Shown here piece after piece: positions 62,056 through 64,000 of a stretch of 64,000 nt of DNA. The notes under the pieces were generated by a model. The model was not told where the DNA came from, did no database searches, and worked only from the letters and a program-made list of their open reading frames with translations. Both the position numbers and the translations under genes were made by a program. Origin of the DNA: Rhynchopus sp. YZ270_cl-10 (lineage: Eukaryota; Euglenozoa; Diplonemea; Diplonemida; Diplonemidae); the NCBI GenBank assembly GCA_964035575.1, contig OZ037860.1:706689-770688 (forward strand). The letters run 5' to 3'. How positions within the stretch are numbered: the first letter of the stretch is position 1; each line of letters opens with the position of its first letter.

Positions 62056-62330
62056 CCCTTTTGGGGGTACCCCCGGGGGTACCCCCAAAAGGGGTACCCC
62101 GCAGGGTAGGGTACCACACAGGGTAGGGTCCGCGGGGGGTACCCCCTCGCGTGGGCTACCCCAGGGGGTACCCCACAGGGTTGGGTAGGGTCCGCGCGGG
62201 GTACCCTTTGGGGGGTTTGGGGTACCCCGAGGGGTACCCCCCAGGGTCCGCGGGGGTACCCCTCAGGGTCCGCGGGGGTACCCCATGGGGTACCCCCGCG
62301 GACCCTGGGGGGTACCCCCTGCACACCCGG
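62056..62330. repeat. GC-rich cluster of GGGGTACCCC palindromes
   Basis: About 275 bp built from GGGTACCCC / GGGGTACC palindromes spaced by GCAGGGTAGGGT, CACAGGG and GGTCCGCGGGG units, roughly 15 GGTACC sites. It is open in several frames (Gly/Pro/Thr repeats on both strands), which is composition and not coding. The contrast with flanking AT-rich DNA is abrupt. Confidence 0.8.
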
Positions 62331-62401
62331 TGGCTATTGCCTCCCAGGGAAAGGGACTCTCAAAAAATTTTTTTTGCCCTATATAGGCCTAATTTCGACG
62401 A

Positions 62402-62995
62402 TTTGAGGCCATTAAAAGCAAAAATTGGCACTTTTGAGCATCTGTGGGGGTCTAAAACGTGGTTTTGCGCAGCCGATTTTTCGTGGTTTTTTTACCAAAG
62501 ACAAGTCGATTTTTGACCAATTTTTCATGAAAAATGTGAAGGAAATCGCTTAGGAACTTAGCTGTGTACGTGTTCTAGCTACTGCATACACCGCGGGGTA
62601 TAACCAAAATGACCGTATTTTGGCTGAAATTTCGACTTGACAATTTTCCCTCGATTTGGTCAATCTGAGGTTTTGTTTGGGGTTTTTGGGCCATTTTATG
62701 ACCAACCACGCCCGCATACGTGGGAAATTACGCGCGCAATGACGACGTCACGGCGTGGGGAGCCCTCGTAATTACGAGGGGTGCTCCCGTGATCCTTTGA
62801 GGCCATTAAAAGCAAAATTTGGCACTTTTGAGCATCTGTGGGGGTCTAAAACGTGGTTTCGCGCCCGAAAAGTCGTGATTTTACCAAAGACGCGTCGATT
62901 TTTGACCCAAATTTTTTTTTCTTCTCGCCCAAAATCGGGCGTGGTAGGTCATAAATGGCCCAAAAAATCCAAAGCCTCAATGAGCAAATTGTGAA
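62402..62995. repeat. Direct plus inverted repeat complex
   Basis: TTTGAGGCCATTAAAAGCAA, then TTGGCACTTTTGAGCATCTG and GTGGGGGTCTAAAACGTGG occur at 62402-62470 and 62797-62864 in the same orientation; similarity continues ~60 bp further (ACCAAAGAC, GTCGATTTTTGACC). Between and after them, 62660-62715 and 62938-62995 are inverses of each other (GGCGTGGTNGGTCATAAA, TGGCCCAAAAA). The perfect palindrome CTCGTAATTACGAG is at 62766-62779. Confidence 0.7.
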
Positions 62996-63247
62996 GAAAA
63001 AAAAATTGGTCGAAGTTTTGGTCATTTTTACCATGTGGCAACAAATAGAATGCAGGTATCAGTATCAGTGGGATTGTTCGTGCAGTGATGTTCTCGTACC
63101 TGGAGAGTAGGCCGAGCGAGTGCTGCAAGGTATGTTTTTAAGCCCCGGTTTTTACACCCCCCCGCTCCCCCTTTTCGCCTTTGTCCCGCTCGGATGTAAA
63201 TCGAAGCATATTTTTATTGTCAAAATTGTCACTTTTACTTTTTTATC

Positions 63248-63610
63248 ATGGCATCTCGTAACCTCTACAACTCTTTTACGTCAGGGAACCGGATGAGGTG
63301 CTACTTCCGGACTGAGGAAGGGCAGTCTTTTACTTTCTTTTTTGCATGGAAGAGGTACGGAGCGGCTTCTTGTTTGTTTGTTTGATTTTTTTTGTTGTAG
63401 TCTCTACTTTTGCACTCAATTTCTCTCAACAGGTACCCGAACCGACGACCCTTCATCGTGACAGCGAAACAGTGCCGATGGAAGAGCTGGTGCAATTATT
63501 GCAAACCGGGCGGGGACCGCAAAAGTTGGGTTTTTAAACCAATTTTTCCATTAACCCACCCCATAGACCGCCCCAATTATTATGAAACTCTTAGTCAGTC
63601 ACTGCTATAG
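63248..63610 (+). CDS. Possible small spliced gene, 94 residues, plus strand
   Basis: Exon A (63248-63354) starts with an ATG and reads MASRNLYNSFTSGNRMRCYF then RTEEGQSFTFFFAWKR. A 78-nt intron (63355-63432, GTACGG...CTCAACAG, phase 2) leads to exon B (63433-63610), which reads YPNRRPFIVTAKQCRWKSWC, NYCKPGGDRKSWVFK and on to a stop. The junction keeps frame, and the acceptor is preceded by a pyrimidine-rich tract. The CRWKSWCNYC cluster could bind a metal. No family is recognised. The last ~20 nt of exon B lie within a dispersed repeat also found at 29509-29730, so the gene may belong to a mobile element. It is the only gene-like feature on this strand. Both the unusual donor and the short length keep confidence modest. 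Confidence 0.4.
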
Positions 63611-63779
63611 CCATTAACCCAGGGAGCATAGCTAGTGCAAAAAATTCGACTTCGGGATCCGGAAAGTCTGTCCTCTGCTCTTGCGGAGGACTACAGTAGG
63701 CACAAGAAAATATCGCGTTCCCCCAGAAAACCAATTTTTGTCACAGTAATTTTTGCCCAGGGCATGCTCTTGAAGCATG
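63590..63779 (+). repeat. Dispersed ~190-bp repeat (partner at 29509-29730)
   Basis: GTCAGTCACTGCTATAGCCA to CATGCTCTTGAAGCATGG, matching the 29.5-kb copy in inverse orientation at most positions but lacking ~45 internal bases. Confidence 0.8.
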
Positions 63780-64000
63780 GCGGCTTGGTGTGAGAAGGGG
63801 CAGTGTATTGTTTTGTTCTAGATTTCAACGGTTGTTAGAACGAGTCAAGTGGATGCTTATCTAAACACTGACTTTAGTACAGACCCGAGAGATCAGATAT
63901 GACTTTGAGGAAAGAACAAAGCAATGCATCTGTACCCGCACGCCAGGTTGTAGTTACTTCAGAATTTTCTTAAGTTTGCGCGAAAGAGAGCGGGGGCAAC
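63780..64000. other. Unassigned right edge
   Basis: Balanced-composition DNA continuing from the dispersed repeat to the window end. No gene or repeat is recognised. Confidence 0.5.

Larger units (their letters stand above)
60318..63247. other. Intergenic region and right-end repeat locus
   Basis: No gene is seen apart from repeats: family I copy 2 (60598-60710), a family D fragment (60955-60998), a family B copy (61876-61922), the GGGGTACCCC cluster (62056-62330), and the direct and inverted repeats between 62402 and 62995. Confidence 0.65.

Noticed and set aside
61995-62516. Long Gly/Pro/Thr-rich frames on both strands
   Set aside because: They arise from the GGGGTACCCC palindrome cluster and exist on both strands at once.

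Overview
The window is nuclear DNA from a unicellular eukaryote, very probably a flagellated protist. It carries spliceosomal GT-AG introns in conserved eukaryotic genes: NOG1 (ribosome biogenesis), a kinesin-14, a bromodomain protein, a fungal-type glycerol-3-phosphate acyltransferase, the gamete fusogen HAP2/GCS1 and a CCDC112-like basal-body/ciliary protein. Genes are GC-rich and the DNA between them is AT-rich, full of A/T homopolymers and short repeats. All thirteen recognisable host genes or gene remnants lie on the minus strand. One-way gene order is typical of organisms with polycistronic transcription (Euglenozoa and others), but the lineage cannot be fixed from the sequence alone. 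I see no bacterial, organellar, CRISPR or retroviral signature.

Layout. Genes 1 to 5 occupy 1-15.3 kb: a coiled-coil protein running off the left edge, an SCT1/GPT2-type acyltransferase, a bromodomain protein, a VHS-GAT-kinesin-14 fusion, and an 881-residue protein with a duplicated unknown domain. From 15.3 to 35.8 kb there is a 20-kb stretch without a recognisable host gene. It holds dozens of hairpin-forming mini-repeats, a decayed Mutator-like transposon with its 9-bp target duplication (20.06-21.05 kb), and a 4.5-kb near-palindromic element (27.7-32.2 kb) whose right arm contains a 650-bp insert with a 166-codon reading frame. Genes resume at 35.8 kb: a seven-bladed WD40 protein, an unknown 836-residue protein, HAP2, NOG1, a partial NOG1 duplicate, a DUF3754/TMEM143-like membrane protein, a CCDC112-like protein and a long coiled-coil protein (to 60.3 kb). 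The right end (62-64 kb) is another repeat locus with palindromic GC-rich DNA and one possible small plus-strand spliced gene.

How the parts relate. I built exon structures by joining reading frames at GT-AG sites. Thirteen introns in five minus-strand genes are supported. Most begin GTATG or GTATT, all end in CAG, and all are phase 0 or phase 2. Most are 44-130 nt; three of the four longest (199, 319 and 358 nt) contain copies or remnants of the window's interspersed mini-elements. At least four mini-element families (called A to D here) recur. Each has its own conserved hairpin, and the families sit between genes, within introns and inside other transposons. Functionally the genes are a mixture (lipid synthesis, chromatin, ribosome assembly, transport, cilium, gamete fusion) and do not form an obvious pathway cluster.
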